Assembly (NCBI GenBank): GCA_963848205.1
Contig: CAWKCV010000004.1
Span: forward strand, 62,001 to 126,000
Reading direction: 5' to 3'
DNA from: BOG-908 sp963848205
GTDB taxonomy: Bacteria; Pseudomonadota; Alphaproteobacteria; Acetobacterales; Acetobacteraceae
DNA: 64,000 nt
Below the pieces are notes generated by a model. It was given only the letters and a program-made list of their open reading frames with translations. It ran no database searches and was not told where the DNA came from. Each line of letters starts with the position of its first letter. Position 1 is the first letter of the stretch. The position numbers and the translations under genes were made by a program. Positions 1-9,785 of the stretch are shown here, in pieces.

Positions 1-1
1 C

Positions 2-604
2 GGCGGTGCGGCGTTCGGCGTCGCCGGCGGCGCGCTGATGGCGGCCGCGCTGCGGCGGCTACGGGCGCCGGACACGCTGTTTCCCGCGCTGCTGCTGGCT
101 GCCGCGATTGCGCTGTTCGGCGCGGCGCAGAGCCTGGGCTGCAGCGGTTTCCTCGCGATCTATCTGGCCGGCATGCTGGTCGCCAGCCGTGCCGGCGAGC
201 GTGCGAAGCTGATGACGCGCGCGTTCGAGGCGTTCGGCTGGATCGCCCAGATCGGCCTCTTCCTCGGGCTTGGCCTGCTGGTCACGCCGCATCGCCTGCT
301 GCCGCTGGCCGCCAGTGCGACCGCCATAGCCGGCGTGTTGATGTTCGTCGCGCGCCCGGCCTCCGCGTTCGCCTGCCTCAAGCCATTCGGCTTTGGCTGG
401 GGCGAGAGTGCCTTTGTCGGCTGGGTGGGCCTTCGCGGCGGCGTGCCGATCTATCTTGCGACCATCCCGGTGCTGTCCGGCGTGCCGAACAGCTATCTGG
501 GATTTGCCGGCGCGTTCGTCATCGTGCTCGTCTCGCTCGCCATACAAGGCTGGACGGTCGGGGCCGCGGCCCGGCTGTTTCGCGTGCACCAGCCGCCCGC
601 CTGA
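2..604 (+). CDS. C-terminal part of a CPA-type cation/proton antiporter (NhaP/potassium-proton type)
   Basis: The reading frame is open from the window edge, so the N-terminus is missing; about 200 residues remain. They are almost entirely hydrophobic and form about five or six membrane segments. The stretch with GLRGGVPIYLA near the end is typical of the last transmembrane part of CPA1/NhaP2-like exchangers, which trade protons for potassium or sodium across the inner membrane. The chain ends soon after the last membrane segment, so no long cytoplasmic domain is fused here. The family call is fairly safe; the transported ion is not resolved. Confidence 0.75.
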   Translation, partial: GGAAFGVAGGALMAAALRRLRAPDTLFPALLLAAAIALFGAAQSLGCSGFLAIYLAGMLVASRAGERAKLMTRAFEAFGWIAQIGLFLGLGLLVTPHRLLPLAASATAIAGVLMFVARPASAFACLKPFGFGWGESAFVGWVGLRGGVPIYLATIPVLSGVPNSYLGFAGAFVIVLVSLAIQGWTVGAAARLFRVHQPPA

Positions 605-614
605 GTGTCGCCGG

Positions 615-1088
615 TCAGGAGACGGGGATGCTGCACACGTTGGTCTTGTGGATGTCGGTCGGCGCCTGTGCCGTCTGGCCGACCCGTTCGGCGAGATAGA
701 ATGTGGTGAACCCGTCCGACGCCAGCGCTTCGAGGTGCTTGCCGGAGGGGTCGCCCAGTGTCGCGCCATCGTCGAGCACGTGGGTTTCGCTATGACCGTC
801 GGCGGCGCGTATGGTGATGCGGCCGCACAGCGCGTATTCGTAGCGATCGGCGGCCGGCAGGGTCACTTCCTTGTCGCCGTAAGGATGGTTGGCGTTGAGC
901 TCGAAATGCGCCACCAGCTGGCCGTTGATGAACACCGTGGTCGCTTCCGTGATCTCCGACGGATCGGTCTCGTCGGCGATATGGAACGTGACGGTGGAGA
1001 CGGCCTGCGCCGGCCCGGCGATGCTCAGCGCACAGGCTGCAACGAGGGTCACGAGCAACGGGAGAGCAGGTGGGCGTGGCGGAAACAT
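615..1088 (-). CDS. Secreted hypothetical protein
   Basis: A 157-residue protein with a clear N-terminal signal peptide ending near AGPAQA, so probably exported to the periplasm. The mature part is rich in beta-prone residues (VTFHIADETD, TTVFINGQLVAHFELN) and has two cysteines. I do not recognise the family. It faces prmC: its start overlaps the longest possible prmC frame, which argues for the shorter prmC start. It is convergent with the antiporter gene, 10 bases apart. Codon use resembles its neighbours. Confidence 0.6.
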   Translation of the reverse strand: MFPPRPPALPLLVTLVAACALSIAGPAQAVSTVTFHIADETDPSEITEATTVFINGQLVAHFELNANHPYGDKEVTLPAADRYEYALCGRITIRAADGHSETHVLDDGATLGDPSGKHLEALASDGFTTFYLAERVGQTAQAPTDIHKTNVCSIPVS

Positions 1089-1132
1089 CGTGGGCTCCGG
1101 AAAGCGTGCGGCCGTTCGATCCTAACGCGCAA

Positions 1133-1978
1133 ATGCCCGCTGGTGCGACCATCCTCGGCGCCGCGCTCGACGGCGCGGTGGCGCGCTTACGCGAGGCCGG
1201 CGTCGAGCAACCCCGGTTCGAGGCCCGGTGTCTGGCGGCACACCTGCTGGGCAAGCCGGCTGTCGCGTTGCTGGACCGTGCGACGCGCATCGATGGGGTG
1301 GCGTTCGCGGCCCTGGTCGAGCGGCGTGCAGGGCGCGAGCCGATGGCCTTCATCACAGGGCGGCAGGGCTTCTGGACGCTCGACCTGGCCGTCTCGCCCG
1401 CCACCCTCATTCCGCGCGCCGATAGCGAGACGCTGATCGAGGCGTCGCTGGCCGCCCTGCCCGACCGCGCGCGCGTGGGCGGCGTGCTCGACCTGGGCAC
1501 CGGCACCGGCTGCCTGCTGCTGGCGGCACTATCCGAGTTTCCACGCGCGTTCGGGCTGGGCGTCGACGTTTCACCGGACGCGGCAAAACTCGCGCGCCAC
1601 AATGCCGAACGTAGCGGGCTGACTGATCGCGCGTCGTTCGCGGCAGGCGACTGGGCCGCGTGCGTCGCCGGGCGTTTCGACCTGGTGCTGTGCAATCCGC
1701 CTTATATCGAGGCAGCCGACCTCGCCGGACTGATGCCTGAAGTGATACGCCATGAGCCGCGACGTGCGCTCGATGGCGGGCGATCCGGGCTGGACGCCTA
1801 CGCCGCGCTATTGCCTGAACTACCCCGTTTGCTCGCGCCCGATGGTGTCGCCGTTTTCGAACTGGGCGCCGGCCAAGCCGGGCCGGTGGCGGCACTGGCA
1901 AAGGCGGCAGGGTTTGCCCAGATCACGTCATATCCCGATCTCGCAGGCATCGAGCGTGCCCTCGTGCTGCGTGCGTGA
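1133..1978 (+). CDS. prmC: Peptide chain release factor N5-glutamine methyltransferase PrmC (HemK)
   Basis: PrmC methylates the glutamine of the GGQ motif in release factors RF1 and RF2, using S-adenosylmethionine. The protein has the small N-terminal helical domain, the SAM-binding motif DLGTGTGCLLLAA and the family's catalytic NPPY motif (CNPPYIEA), followed by the usual acidic and Arg-rich stretch. Length, about 281 residues from this ATG, matches the family. A longer frame from position 1070 would overlap the divergent gene, so the internal ATG at 1133 is preferred. No partner prfA is in view. Confidence 0.9.
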   Translation: MPAGATILGAALDGAVARLREAGVEQPRFEARCLAAHLLGKPAVALLDRATRIDGVAFAALVERRAGREPMAFITGRQGFWTLDLAVSPATLIPRADSETLIEASLAALPDRARVGGVLDLGTGTGCLLLAALSEFPRAFGLGVDVSPDAAKLARHNAERSGLTDRASFAAGDWAACVAGRFDLVLCNPPYIEAADLAGLMPEVIRHEPRRALDGGRSGLDAYAALLPELPRLLAPDGVAVFELGAGQAGPVAALAKAAGFAQITSYPDLAGIERALVLRA

Positions 1979-2054
1979 ACCAAAAAACCGTTTGGCAGGG
2001 TGGCGATTGCCCGCTAGGGTTCAGCCGCGCACGGGATGCGACTCCGCGGGGCAG

Positions 2055-2069
2055 CCGAACATTGTTCGG
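2055..2069. promoter_or_regulatory. Short perfect inverted repeat (function unknown)
   Basis: CCGAAC-ATT-GTTCGG lies in the 250-base gap between prmC and the DUF4167 gene. It is a perfect 6-base inverted repeat. It does not match the alphaproteobacterial LexA box (GTTC-N7-GTTC). Nothing else recognisable was seen in this gap. Confidence 0.2.
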
Positions 2070-2229
2070 AGCTGAACGCCGGAGATCCCCGGCCGGCTTT
2101 GCCCGGCACTTCCGGATGGGCGCGACCGGATGGCACCGATGAACCGGACGATCATGGGCTGGCTGCCGACCGCAAGGCGCGATGCTGGCCATGGGCGGAT
2201 CGTTAAACAGGAAAGCGTATAGTAGTCGA

Positions 2230-2736
2230 ATGAACATGAAACGCATGCGCGGACGGTCCCACCGCAATAGTGGCGGCAGCGGCGGCGGTGGGGGCAGCAG
2301 CCCGCGCCAGTATGGCGGCAACATCCCGCTCAACCGTAACCACGTGTTCGACAGCAGCGGGCCTGATCTGCGAATTCGCGGCACGGCACAACAGCTGTTC
2401 GAGAAATATCTGCAGCTTGGCCGCGACGCGACCGGCTCCGGCGACCGGGTCATGGCCGAAAGCTACTTTCAGTATGCCGAGCATTATTTCCGCATCCTGA
2501 ACGCCATCAACCAGGCGGCCCAGCAGAATGGCCAGCAGCAGCACGCGCAGCAGAATGGGTATCAACAAAGCGGGCAGCAGCAAGGCGGGCAGAACTACAA
2601 CCAGCAGACTGGCCAGCAACGCCGCGAACGCGACGGGCAGGATGGCGAGGAGGCGCAGGCGCCGATGGCGAACGGACCGGCTGCCAGCTACGCCGAACAG
2701 CAGATGGACCAGGGCATGGAAGAGCCGGCGAACTAG
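2230..2736 (+). CDS. DUF4167 domain protein, Gln/Gly-rich, possible RNA/DNA-associated
   Basis: The N-terminus MNMKRMRGRSHRN followed by a glycine/serine stretch, then a conserved helical segment (LRIRGTAQQLFEKYLQLGRDA and SYFQYAEHYFRILNA), is the hallmark of DUF4167. After residue about 95 the chain becomes a low-complexity run of Gln, Gly and Asn. The start at 2230 is chosen because the family begins with this basic motif; a 16-residue longer frame starts at 2182. It is common in alphaproteobacteria, often beside prmC as here. Its biochemical role is not established to my knowledge. Confidence 0.85.
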   Translation: MNMKRMRGRSHRNSGGSGGGGGSSPRQYGGNIPLNRNHVFDSSGPDLRIRGTAQQLFEKYLQLGRDATGSGDRVMAESYFQYAEHYFRILNAINQAAQQNGQQQHAQQNGYQQSGQQQGGQNYNQQTGQQRRERDGQDGEEAQAPMANGPAASYAEQQMDQGMEEPAN

Positions 2737-2739
2737 TCT

Positions 2740-3606
2740 GTGAGCCGGGTTGCCTATGTAAACGGGCGCTATGTGCCGCACACGCTGGCCTGCGTGCATG
2801 TCGAGGACCGCGGCTACCAGTTCGCCGACGGTGTCTATGAGGTCGTCTATCTGCTGGACGGCACGCCCGTCGATCGCGAGCTTCATCTCGACCGGCTGGA
2901 CCGCAGCTTGAGCGAACTGCGCATCCCGCCGCCCTTGCCGCGGCGCGCGCTGATCGCGGTGCTCGACGAGATGATCGCCCGCAACCGTCGGCCGAACGGG
3001 CTGCTGTACATGCAGGTGACACGCGGCGTGGCGCCGCGGGCGCATGTGTTCCCCAAGGCAGGCACGCGCCCCTCTCTCGTCGTCACGCTGCGCGGCGCAC
3101 CTGCGCTGCCCACCGACCTTCAGAGCTGGGCAGCGCGCGCGATCACCATGGCCGACCAGCGCTGGGGGCGATGCGACATCAAGACAGTGGGCCTGCTGCC
3201 CAACGTGCTCGCCAAGCAGGCGGCGCGCGAGCAAGGCGCCTATGAAGCGATCCTGATCGACAGCGACGGCATGGTGACGGAAGGTGCGTCCACCACGGTG
3301 TGGATGGTCGATGCGGGCGGCACGCTGCGCACGCGCGCGCTCGGGCACGCCATCCTGCCCGGCTGCACACGCGCCGCGCTGATGGCCGAACTGGATCTCG
3401 AAGGCATTGGCTTCGAGGAACGCGCGTTCAGCCGCGACGAACTCGGCGACGCGCGCGAGGTTTTCCTCACTTCGGCCAGCAGCTTCGTCAAGCCGATCGT
3501 GGCGGTGGATGGTGTGGAGGTGGGCGGTGGCGGCGTGGGCGTGGTGGCGGGGCGGTTGTTTGGGTTGCTGGCTGGACGGTTGAGGAAGGAAGGCCTTCTT
3601 TTTTGA
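2740..3606 (+). CDS. dat: D-amino-acid transaminase, class IV PLP aminotransferase
   Basis: Interconverts D-amino acids and 2-oxo acids, giving D-glutamate or D-alanine for peptidoglycan. Family features: the N-terminal YVNGRYVPH strand, EDRGYQFADGVYEVV, and the PLP lysine in DIKT (about residue 148) followed by LLPNVLAKQAA. The start is GTG, three bases after the DUF4167 stop, suggesting co-transcription. The last residues (RLRKEGLLF) and the TGA stop are encoded by the left arm of repeat R1, so the C-terminus appears to have been altered by the repeat. A branched-chain aminotransferase is the nearest alternative. Confidence 0.88.
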   Translation: MSRVAYVNGRYVPHTLACVHVEDRGYQFADGVYEVVYLLDGTPVDRELHLDRLDRSLSELRIPPPLPRRALIAVLDEMIARNRRPNGLLYMQVTRGVAPRAHVFPKAGTRPSLVVTLRGAPALPTDLQSWAARAITMADQRWGRCDIKTVGLLPNVLAKQAAREQGAYEAILIDSDGMVTEGASTTVWMVDAGGTLRTRALGHAILPGCTRAALMAELDLEGIGFEERAFSRDELGDAREVFLTSASSFVKPIVAVDGVEVGGGGVGVVAGRLFGLLAGRLRKEGLLF

Positions 3607-3713
3607 AAAAAGAAGCAAAAAACTTCTACTATGCTGTCGCGGACCTCGGGACATGGTAGCGCCACGCTAATAAAAGTTTTGGTCCCTTTTTTCAAAAAAG
3701 GACTGTTTCCTTC
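3585..3713. repeat. Intergenic palindromic element R1 (full copy)
   Basis: The left arm is a hairpin CTTC-TTTTTT-GAAAAAAG-AAG followed by CAAAAAACTT; the centre has GCTGTCGCG; the right arm has AAAAGTTTTGGTCC followed by an A/T hairpin ending GGACTGTTTCC. It overlaps the 3' end of dat and lies about 70 bases upstream of hfq. Confidence 0.85.
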
Positions 3714-3785
3714 GGCACACGCCTTGCAACGCAAAACACGGCCCGCACCAATGCCGGGCCGCGTAAACAAGAAGGGTATAACCTC

Positions 3786-4055
3786 GTGGCCACCGAAAAA
3801 CCGCAGAACGTGCAGGACGTGTTCCTGAACCACGTGCGCAAGGCAAAAACACCCGTCACCGTATTTCTGATCAACGGCGTGAAGCTGCAGGGAATCATCA
3901 CGTGGTTCGACAATTTTTCCGTATTGCTGCGTCGTGATGGGCATACGCAGCTTATCTACAAGCATGCGATCAGCACGGTGATGCCCGGCGCCCCGATCCA
4001 GCTATTCGACGCGGCGGGTGCCGACGCCGGCAAGGAGATGTCGCCTGACCCCTGA
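3786..4055 (+). CDS. hfq: RNA chaperone Hfq
   Basis: Hexameric Sm-like protein that helps small RNAs pair with mRNAs. The 89-residue chain carries Sm1 (VQDVFLNHVRKAKTPVTVFL, INGVKLQGIITWFDNFSVLL) and Sm2 (YKHAISTVMP) in the normal order. The start is GTG. hflX follows directly, the usual hfq-hflX pair. Repeat R1 fills the upstream gap, so any hfq promoter must lie in or beside it. Confidence 0.97.
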   Translation: MATEKPQNVQDVFLNHVRKAKTPVTVFLINGVKLQGIITWFDNFSVLLRRDGHTQLIYKHAISTVMPGAPIQLFDAAGADAGKEMSPDP

Positions 4056-4056
4056 G

Positions 4057-5400
4057 ATGGATGCCGAGCAGGAAAGCACACCGCGACCCGAGCGCCCGCA
4101 AAACGCCCGGCCGGCCCCCACCCGCGCAGCCGTCATCCTGCCCTGGGAGCGGCCGGCGCCCAACCACGGTTTCGGCGGCGACGCGTCGCGCGCGGCCGAA
4201 GCCAGGCTCGCCGAAGCCGTAGGGCTGGCGGCAAGCATCGGCCTTGTCGTCGTCCACACGTCCATCCTGCCGTTGCGCAGCCGCCGGCCATCCACCCTGC
4301 TAGGGTCCGGGCAGATGGAATCCGAAAAGCAGGCCTTGACCGACGCACATGTGACGGTCGCCATCGTGGACGCCGCACTCACGCCGGTGCAGCAGCGCAA
4401 CCTGGAGCGCGGCTGGGGCTGCAAGGTGATCGACCGCACCGGGTTGATCCTCGATATTTTCGGCGAACGCGCGGCCACACGCGAAGGCACGCTGCAAGTC
4501 GAACTCGCCCATCTCGACTACCAGCGCTCCCGCCTGGTGCGGTCCTGGACCCACTTGGAACGCCAGCGCGGCGGTTTCGGCTTTCTCGGCGGCCCCGGCG
4601 AGACCCAGATCGAAGCCGACCGCCGGCTGATCACTGATCGTATTGTCCGCTTGAAAAAGGAACTGGAACAGGTGCGCCGCACGCGCGGCCTGCATCGCAG
4701 CGCCCGCAAGCGCGTGCCGTTTCCGGTCGTCGCCCTCGTCGGCTACACGAACGCCGGCAAATCCACCCTGTTCAATGCACTCACCGGCGCCGAAGTGCAT
4801 GCGCAGGACCAACTGTTCGCGACACTCGACCCCACCATGCGTGGCCTGGTTCTGCCGAGCGGCCGCCGCGTCATCCTGTCCGATACGGTGGGGTTCATCA
4901 GCGAACTGCCGACGGAGTTGGTTGCCGCCTTCCGCGCCACGCTTGAAGAGGTGGCCGAAGCGGACGTGATCCTGCATGTGCGCGACGCCGCGCATCCCGA
5001 CAGTGCGGCACAGCGCGGGGACGTGCTGGCGGTGCTGGAAGGCATGGCGCACGACGGCACGCTGGACGAGGATTTTGCTGTCAGGACTATCGAAGTTTTG
5101 AACAAGGCCGATCTGCTGGGCGGTGCGGAGGCGTTGCCGGCCAAGCCGGGCAGCGTCGCCGTCTCGGCCATCACCGGTGACGGGCTGGATGCGCTGAGAC
5201 GCATTCTCGACGATCGGATCGCCGCCGGGATGGAACAGGCGGATTACGACATCGACCATGCCGATGGGGCGCGTCTTGCCTGGCTGTACGAACATGGCGA
5301 AGTGGTGGACCGTCGCGACGATGAGACAGCCGCGCATGTGAAAGTGCGGCTGCTGCCGGCCGACCGCGCGCGCTTCGACGAACGGCTTTCGCACGAATGA
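4057..5400 (+). CDS. hflX: Ribosome-associated GTPase HflX
   Basis: HflX is a 50S/70S-binding GTPase that can split stalled ribosomes. The N-terminal HflX domain has the glycine-rich segment GSGQMESEKQ and RGGFGFLGGPGETQIE; the G domain has G1 GYTNAGKST (from about residue 229), G3 DTVGFI and G4 NKAD. ATG 4057 is chosen because it lies one base after the hfq stop; a GTG at 4018 would overlap hfq by 38 bases. Length, about 447 residues, is normal. Co-transcription with hfq is likely. Confidence 0.93.
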   Translation: MDAEQESTPRPERPQNARPAPTRAAVILPWERPAPNHGFGGDASRAAEARLAEAVGLAASIGLVVVHTSILPLRSRRPSTLLGSGQMESEKQALTDAHVTVAIVDAALTPVQQRNLERGWGCKVIDRTGLILDIFGERAATREGTLQVELAHLDYQRSRLVRSWTHLERQRGGFGFLGGPGETQIEADRRLITDRIVRLKKELEQVRRTRGLHRSARKRVPFPVVALVGYTNAGKSTLFNALTGAEVHAQDQLFATLDPTMRGLVLPSGRRVILSDTVGFISELPTELVAAFRATLEEVAEADVILHVRDAAHPDSAAQRGDVLAVLEGMAHDGTLDEDFAVRTIEVLNKADLLGGAEALPAKPGSVAVSAITGDGLDALRRILDDRIAAGMEQADYDIDHADGARLAWLYEHGEVVDRRDDETAAHVKVRLLPADRARFDERLSHE

Positions 5401-5443
5401 GGCATGTGCACCGCGATGGAGCACGCCGGAAGCTGCATACCGC

Positions 5444-6271
5444 TTGATCACCTTCTCGCCTGCACAGGCCTGCGAACTCGACCTCCTGCTGCGCGCCACG
5501 GCCCGCACCGAGATCATGCCGCGCTTCCGCCGCCTCGATGCGGCCGAGATACGGGTGAAATCCGGACCGTTCGATCTGGTGACGATCGCCGACGAGGCGG
5601 CGGAGGCGATGATCACACAAGGATTGTCGCGCCGTTATCCTGGCTGCCTGGTGGTGGGCGAGGAGGCAACGGCGGCCGATCCGTCGCTTCTCGGCCGGCT
5701 GGCCGGCGCGGAACTGGCCTTCGTTGTCGACCCGATCGACGGCACATCCAATTACGCAGCCGGTTTGCCGCTGTTTGGCACGATGCTCGCGGCTGTAAGC
5801 CAGGGTGAGGTGGTCGCGTCCGTCATCCACGATCCGGTCATGGATACATCCTCGATTGCCGTGCTCGGGCATGGTGCGTGGGAACAATCGGCGGACGGCA
5901 CACGCACGCCGTTGCGTGTAGCCGCCCCCGTGCCCGTATCGGCCATGTCGGGCGCGGCGTCGTGGCGCTACATGGCACCCGACCTCCGCAGGCGCGTGAT
6001 ACAGAATTTGTTGCAAGTGGCGCAGGCTTACGATTTCCGCTGCGCGGCACACGAATATCGCATGCTGGCTGCCGGGCACTGCCATTTTCTCGTCTTCAAC
6101 CGCCTGATGCCGTGGGACCATTTGCCGGGCTGGCTGCTGCATCGTGAGGCGGGCGGATACGCCGCGCACTTCGATGGCTCGGCGTATCGGCCGGGGGCGG
6201 TGGATGGCGGGCTGATATGTGCGCCGGATGAGGATAGTTTTGAAAGATTAAGGCGAGCACTTCTTTTTTGA
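5444..6271 (+). CDS. Inositol-monophosphatase family phosphatase
   Basis: Metal-dependent sugar-phosphate phosphatase fold. The metal-site motif DPIDGT is at residues 96-101, with an upstream GEE pair and the second metal motif WDHLPG near residue 224, where many relatives have WDxAAG. The substrate could be inositol phosphate, histidinol phosphate or 3'-phosphoadenosine phosphate; sequence alone does not decide. The start is TTG, with no better start in frame nearby. The last residues (RRALLF) and TGA lie in repeat R2, as for dat with R1. Confidence 0.82.
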   Translation: MITFSPAQACELDLLLRATARTEIMPRFRRLDAAEIRVKSGPFDLVTIADEAAEAMITQGLSRRYPGCLVVGEEATAADPSLLGRLAGAELAFVVDPIDGTSNYAAGLPLFGTMLAAVSQGEVVASVIHDPVMDTSSIAVLGHGAWEQSADGTRTPLRVAAPVPVSAMSGAASWRYMAPDLRRRVIQNLLQVAQAYDFRCAAHEYRMLAAGHCHFLVFNRLMPWDHLPGWLLHREAGGYAAHFDGSAYRPGAVDGGLICAPDEDSFERLRRALLF

Positions 6272-6380
6272 AGAAAAGAAGCAAGAATTCTTCTCCGCTG
6301 TCGCGAGGCTCCCCACGAGCACGCGACAGCCAGGACAAGAGTTTCTTGGTCCTTTTTTTAAAAAAGGACTGCTTCCTTAC
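6250..6380. repeat. Intergenic palindromic element R2 (full copy)
   Basis: The left arm begins CACTTCTTTTTTGAAGAAAAG, the centre holds a clean GCTGTCGCG/CGCGACAGC hairpin, and the right arm reads GGTCCTTTTTTT-AAAAAAGGACTGC. It sits between two convergent genes (phosphatase and groEL) and provides the phosphatase stop codon. Confidence 0.88.
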
Positions 6381-6443
6381 CTACGAAAAAAGGGGCGCAC
6401 CTTCCGGCACGCCCCCTTCTCAGCTCAATGTATGCGCGGAGGA

Positions 6444-8090
<1,647 letters not shown>

Positions 8091-8116
8091 TTGTTAAGCT
8101 CCTTGAGTTGGTTGAG

Positions 8117-8234
8117 AAAGCAAGCAGTCCTTTTTTGGAAAAAAGGACCAAAAAACTTTTGCCTCTGGGGCGATGGCCACGGCAAAGGAGCAAAAGTCTT
8201 TTGCTTCTTTTCTTCAGAAAAGAACGCCTTTCCT
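8117..8234. repeat. Intergenic palindromic element R3 (full copy) inside the groES-groEL operon
   Basis: One arm is AGTCCTTTTTT-GGAAAAAAGGAC followed by CAAAAAACTTTTG; the other is CAAAAG-TCTTTTGCTTC followed by an A/T hairpin ending GAACGCCTTTCC. The centre does not keep the GCTGTCGC hairpin. It is transcribed between groES and groEL. Confidence 0.85.
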
Positions 8235-8237
8235 GTG

Positions 8238-8558
8238 TTAGGCGGCGGCCTTCTGGATATTCGCGGGACCTTCCACGATACCCATGATGTCGCTCTCCTT
8301 CATGATGAGAAGTTCCTCACCATCGAGCTTCACCTCGGTGCCCGACCACTTGCCGAACAGCACGCGGTCGCCGGCCTTGACGTCGAGCGCCACGATCTGG
8401 CCCTGCTCGTTACGCGCGCCGGCACCTGCGGCGATTACTTCGCCTTCCTGCGGCTTCTCACGTGCGGTGTCAGGGATGATGATGCCGCCGCTCGTCTTCT
8501 CTTCCGCGGTGATGCGGCGGACGACGACGCGGTCATGCAACGGACGGAATTTCGTCAT
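8238..8558 (-). CDS. groES: Co-chaperonin GroES (10 kDa)
   Basis: Heptameric lid of GroEL. The 106 residues begin MTKFRPLHDRVVVRR and contain the mobile loop (EEKTSGGIIIPDTA). The start is preceded by AAGGAG at good spacing. It is the first gene of the groES-groEL operon, with tandem CIRCE elements and a sigma-70/sigma-32-like promoter upstream. Confidence 0.98.
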   Translation of the reverse strand: MTKFRPLHDRVVVRRITAEEKTSGGIIIPDTAREKPQEGEVIAAGAGARNEQGQIVALDVKAGDRVLFGKWSGTEVKLDGEELLIMKESDIMGIVEGPANIQKAAA

Positions 8559-8613
8559 GCGGATCGCTCCTTCAATTGTTCGGTTTCAAACCAGGCGGCC
8601 GAGGCAACCCGGT

Positions 8614-8640
8614 TTGGCACTCTCATAGCGAGAGTGCCAG
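8614..8640 (-). promoter_or_regulatory. CIRCE operator 1 (HrcA binding site)
   Basis: TTGGCACTC, nine spacer bases, GAGTGCCAG. The consensus is TTAGCACTC-N9-GAGTGCTAA. It lies directly downstream of the predicted -10 box of groES, so it would cover the transcription start. HrcA bound here would block groESL transcription at normal temperature. Confidence 0.9.
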
Positions 8641-8641
8641 T

Positions 8642-8670
8642 TACCTAGAAACCCGCGCGGCCTAAGTCAA
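8642..8670 (-). promoter_or_regulatory. groESL promoter
   Basis: Read on the minus strand: -35 CTTGACT, 17-base spacer, -10 TAGGTA. The -35 fits both the sigma-70 and the alphaproteobacterial RpoH consensus (CTTGA). It lies between the two CIRCE elements. No other promoter-like pair was seen before the groES start. Confidence 0.6.
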
Positions 8671-8678
8671 GGCATCAA

Positions 8679-8705
8679 GCAGCACTCCTGCCCTGCGAGT
8701 GCTAA
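8679..8705 (-). promoter_or_regulatory. CIRCE operator 2, upstream of the -35 box
   Basis: GCAGCACTC, nine spacer bases, GAGTGCTAA. One half matches the CIRCE consensus exactly and the other differs in the first two bases. Its centre is 65 bases from that of operator 1, on the far side of the -35 box. Confidence 0.8.
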
Positions 8706-8875
8706 GCTACTGTTAACGCTTAATTTTTATATTGCCGCGAAGCTGTCAGGTAAGGCAGGCTTGTTAAACCGGACAGACGAACGCCACCGGAACAAGCGCG
8801 GCGCAGGTCGCGAAACAAGCGGCACCCATGCCGCACGATGTTTGAGAGGCTAACCGACTACATCCAGAGGACGCT

Positions 8876-9136
8876 ATGAGACTGAACCCACAACTTGACG
8901 GATACCGCCTGACGACCGCCGAAATCCTCTATCATCTGCCAGACCATCCCGGCTTGCTTCAGACCTATATATGGCAGGACCTGGACCTCGCACCGCGTTT
9001 TCCCGTACTCCACAAATTCCTCGATTTCTGGGCGCGCCAAATTGATGGAAAGCTGCACTCCGTCCGCCTGGCCGACTGCAAACTGATCTCGGGCGGAAAT
9101 TGGCAGCATACGGAGCACCTGCGACATCTGCATTAG
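8876..9136 (+). CDS. usg: Usg family protein
   Basis: An 86-residue protein matching the Usg-like family of alphaproteobacteria by its conserved core: GYRLTTAEILYHLPDHP, LLQTYIWQDLDLAPRFP and HKFLDFW. The family name comes from a gene upstream of the trp operon in some genera; its function is not known. It stands alone here, divergent from groES, with the decayed region downstream. The family match is clear although no role can be given. Confidence 0.85.
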   Translation: MRLNPQLDGYRLTTAEILYHLPDHPGLLQTYIWQDLDLAPRFPVLHKFLDFWARQIDGKLHSVRLADCKLISGGNWQHTEHLRHLH

Positions 9137-9785
9137 GCGGAAAGGCGATCTGTTGTGCAGGAGGGTGTCCGGGTTTCGAACCGATGTAGACCATCCCGTT
9201 AACCACGACGGCCTTGGTAGTGGCACGAGGTCCTGACCTCGCCACGGAAGACGTTGATCCCTTGCGATGCAGCGATCTGCCGCATGCCGTCGGCGGTCGG
9301 TAACGGCGTGGGCAAGGCACGGACCAGACTGGCGCCCGCAAGCTGCCCATCCGCTATTCCACACCAAGCAAACTGCCGCCTTGCAGCAGGCGCATGGAAT
9401 TCTTTGCCGACCGGGTCGCGGCGGCGCTCCCGCCCCAAGCCACTGGCCAACCATTGGCTGCTCAATCGTTGTAAAGGCTGAGCTGGCCCATGGCCTCCCG
9501 AAAGTCAGACCTTGAAGTCCAGTTGCTCGTGACTCCGTTGGACTCGACGGTCTCGATTGGATTGATGCTCCTACAACTTTCCGCCCGTTCCGAAGTGGTT
9601 TTGCCGATGGCACTCTTGCATTTCTGGCGCAGATGAAAACCCCCTTTTGGAGGTGCAAGCGAACTCTCGAAAGGTTTCCAATTTCCGCATCTTTGATACA
9701 TTCCATCCACCGAAGAACTGTATCAATTCGCATATTTTCTCGTTGAGACGAATAACACGCCGGAAGCGTCGTCTAACACTTCAGG
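9137..9785. other. Gene-free degenerate stretch
   Basis: About 650 bases without a convincing reading frame. Short minus-strand fragments such as TTKAVVVNGMVYIGSKPG look protein-like but break off quickly in all frames. I read it as decayed coding sequence of unknown origin; no repeat, RNA gene or promoter was recognised. Confidence 0.4.

Noticed and set aside
2055..2069. CCGAAC-ATT-GTTCGG considered as a LexA (SOS) box
   Set aside because: The alphaproteobacterial LexA box is GTTC-N7-GTTC; the spacing and orientation here do not fit, so only an unassigned palindrome is listed.
9165..9200. GGTTCGAAACC-like sequence considered as a tRNA T-arm (minus strand)
   Set aside because: The flanking bases do not pair into a T-stem and no acceptor or anticodon arm could be found.
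8858..9733. Long minus-strand frame opposite usg and the following gap
   Set aside because: It covers the well-recognised usg gene on the other strand and has no coherent domain.
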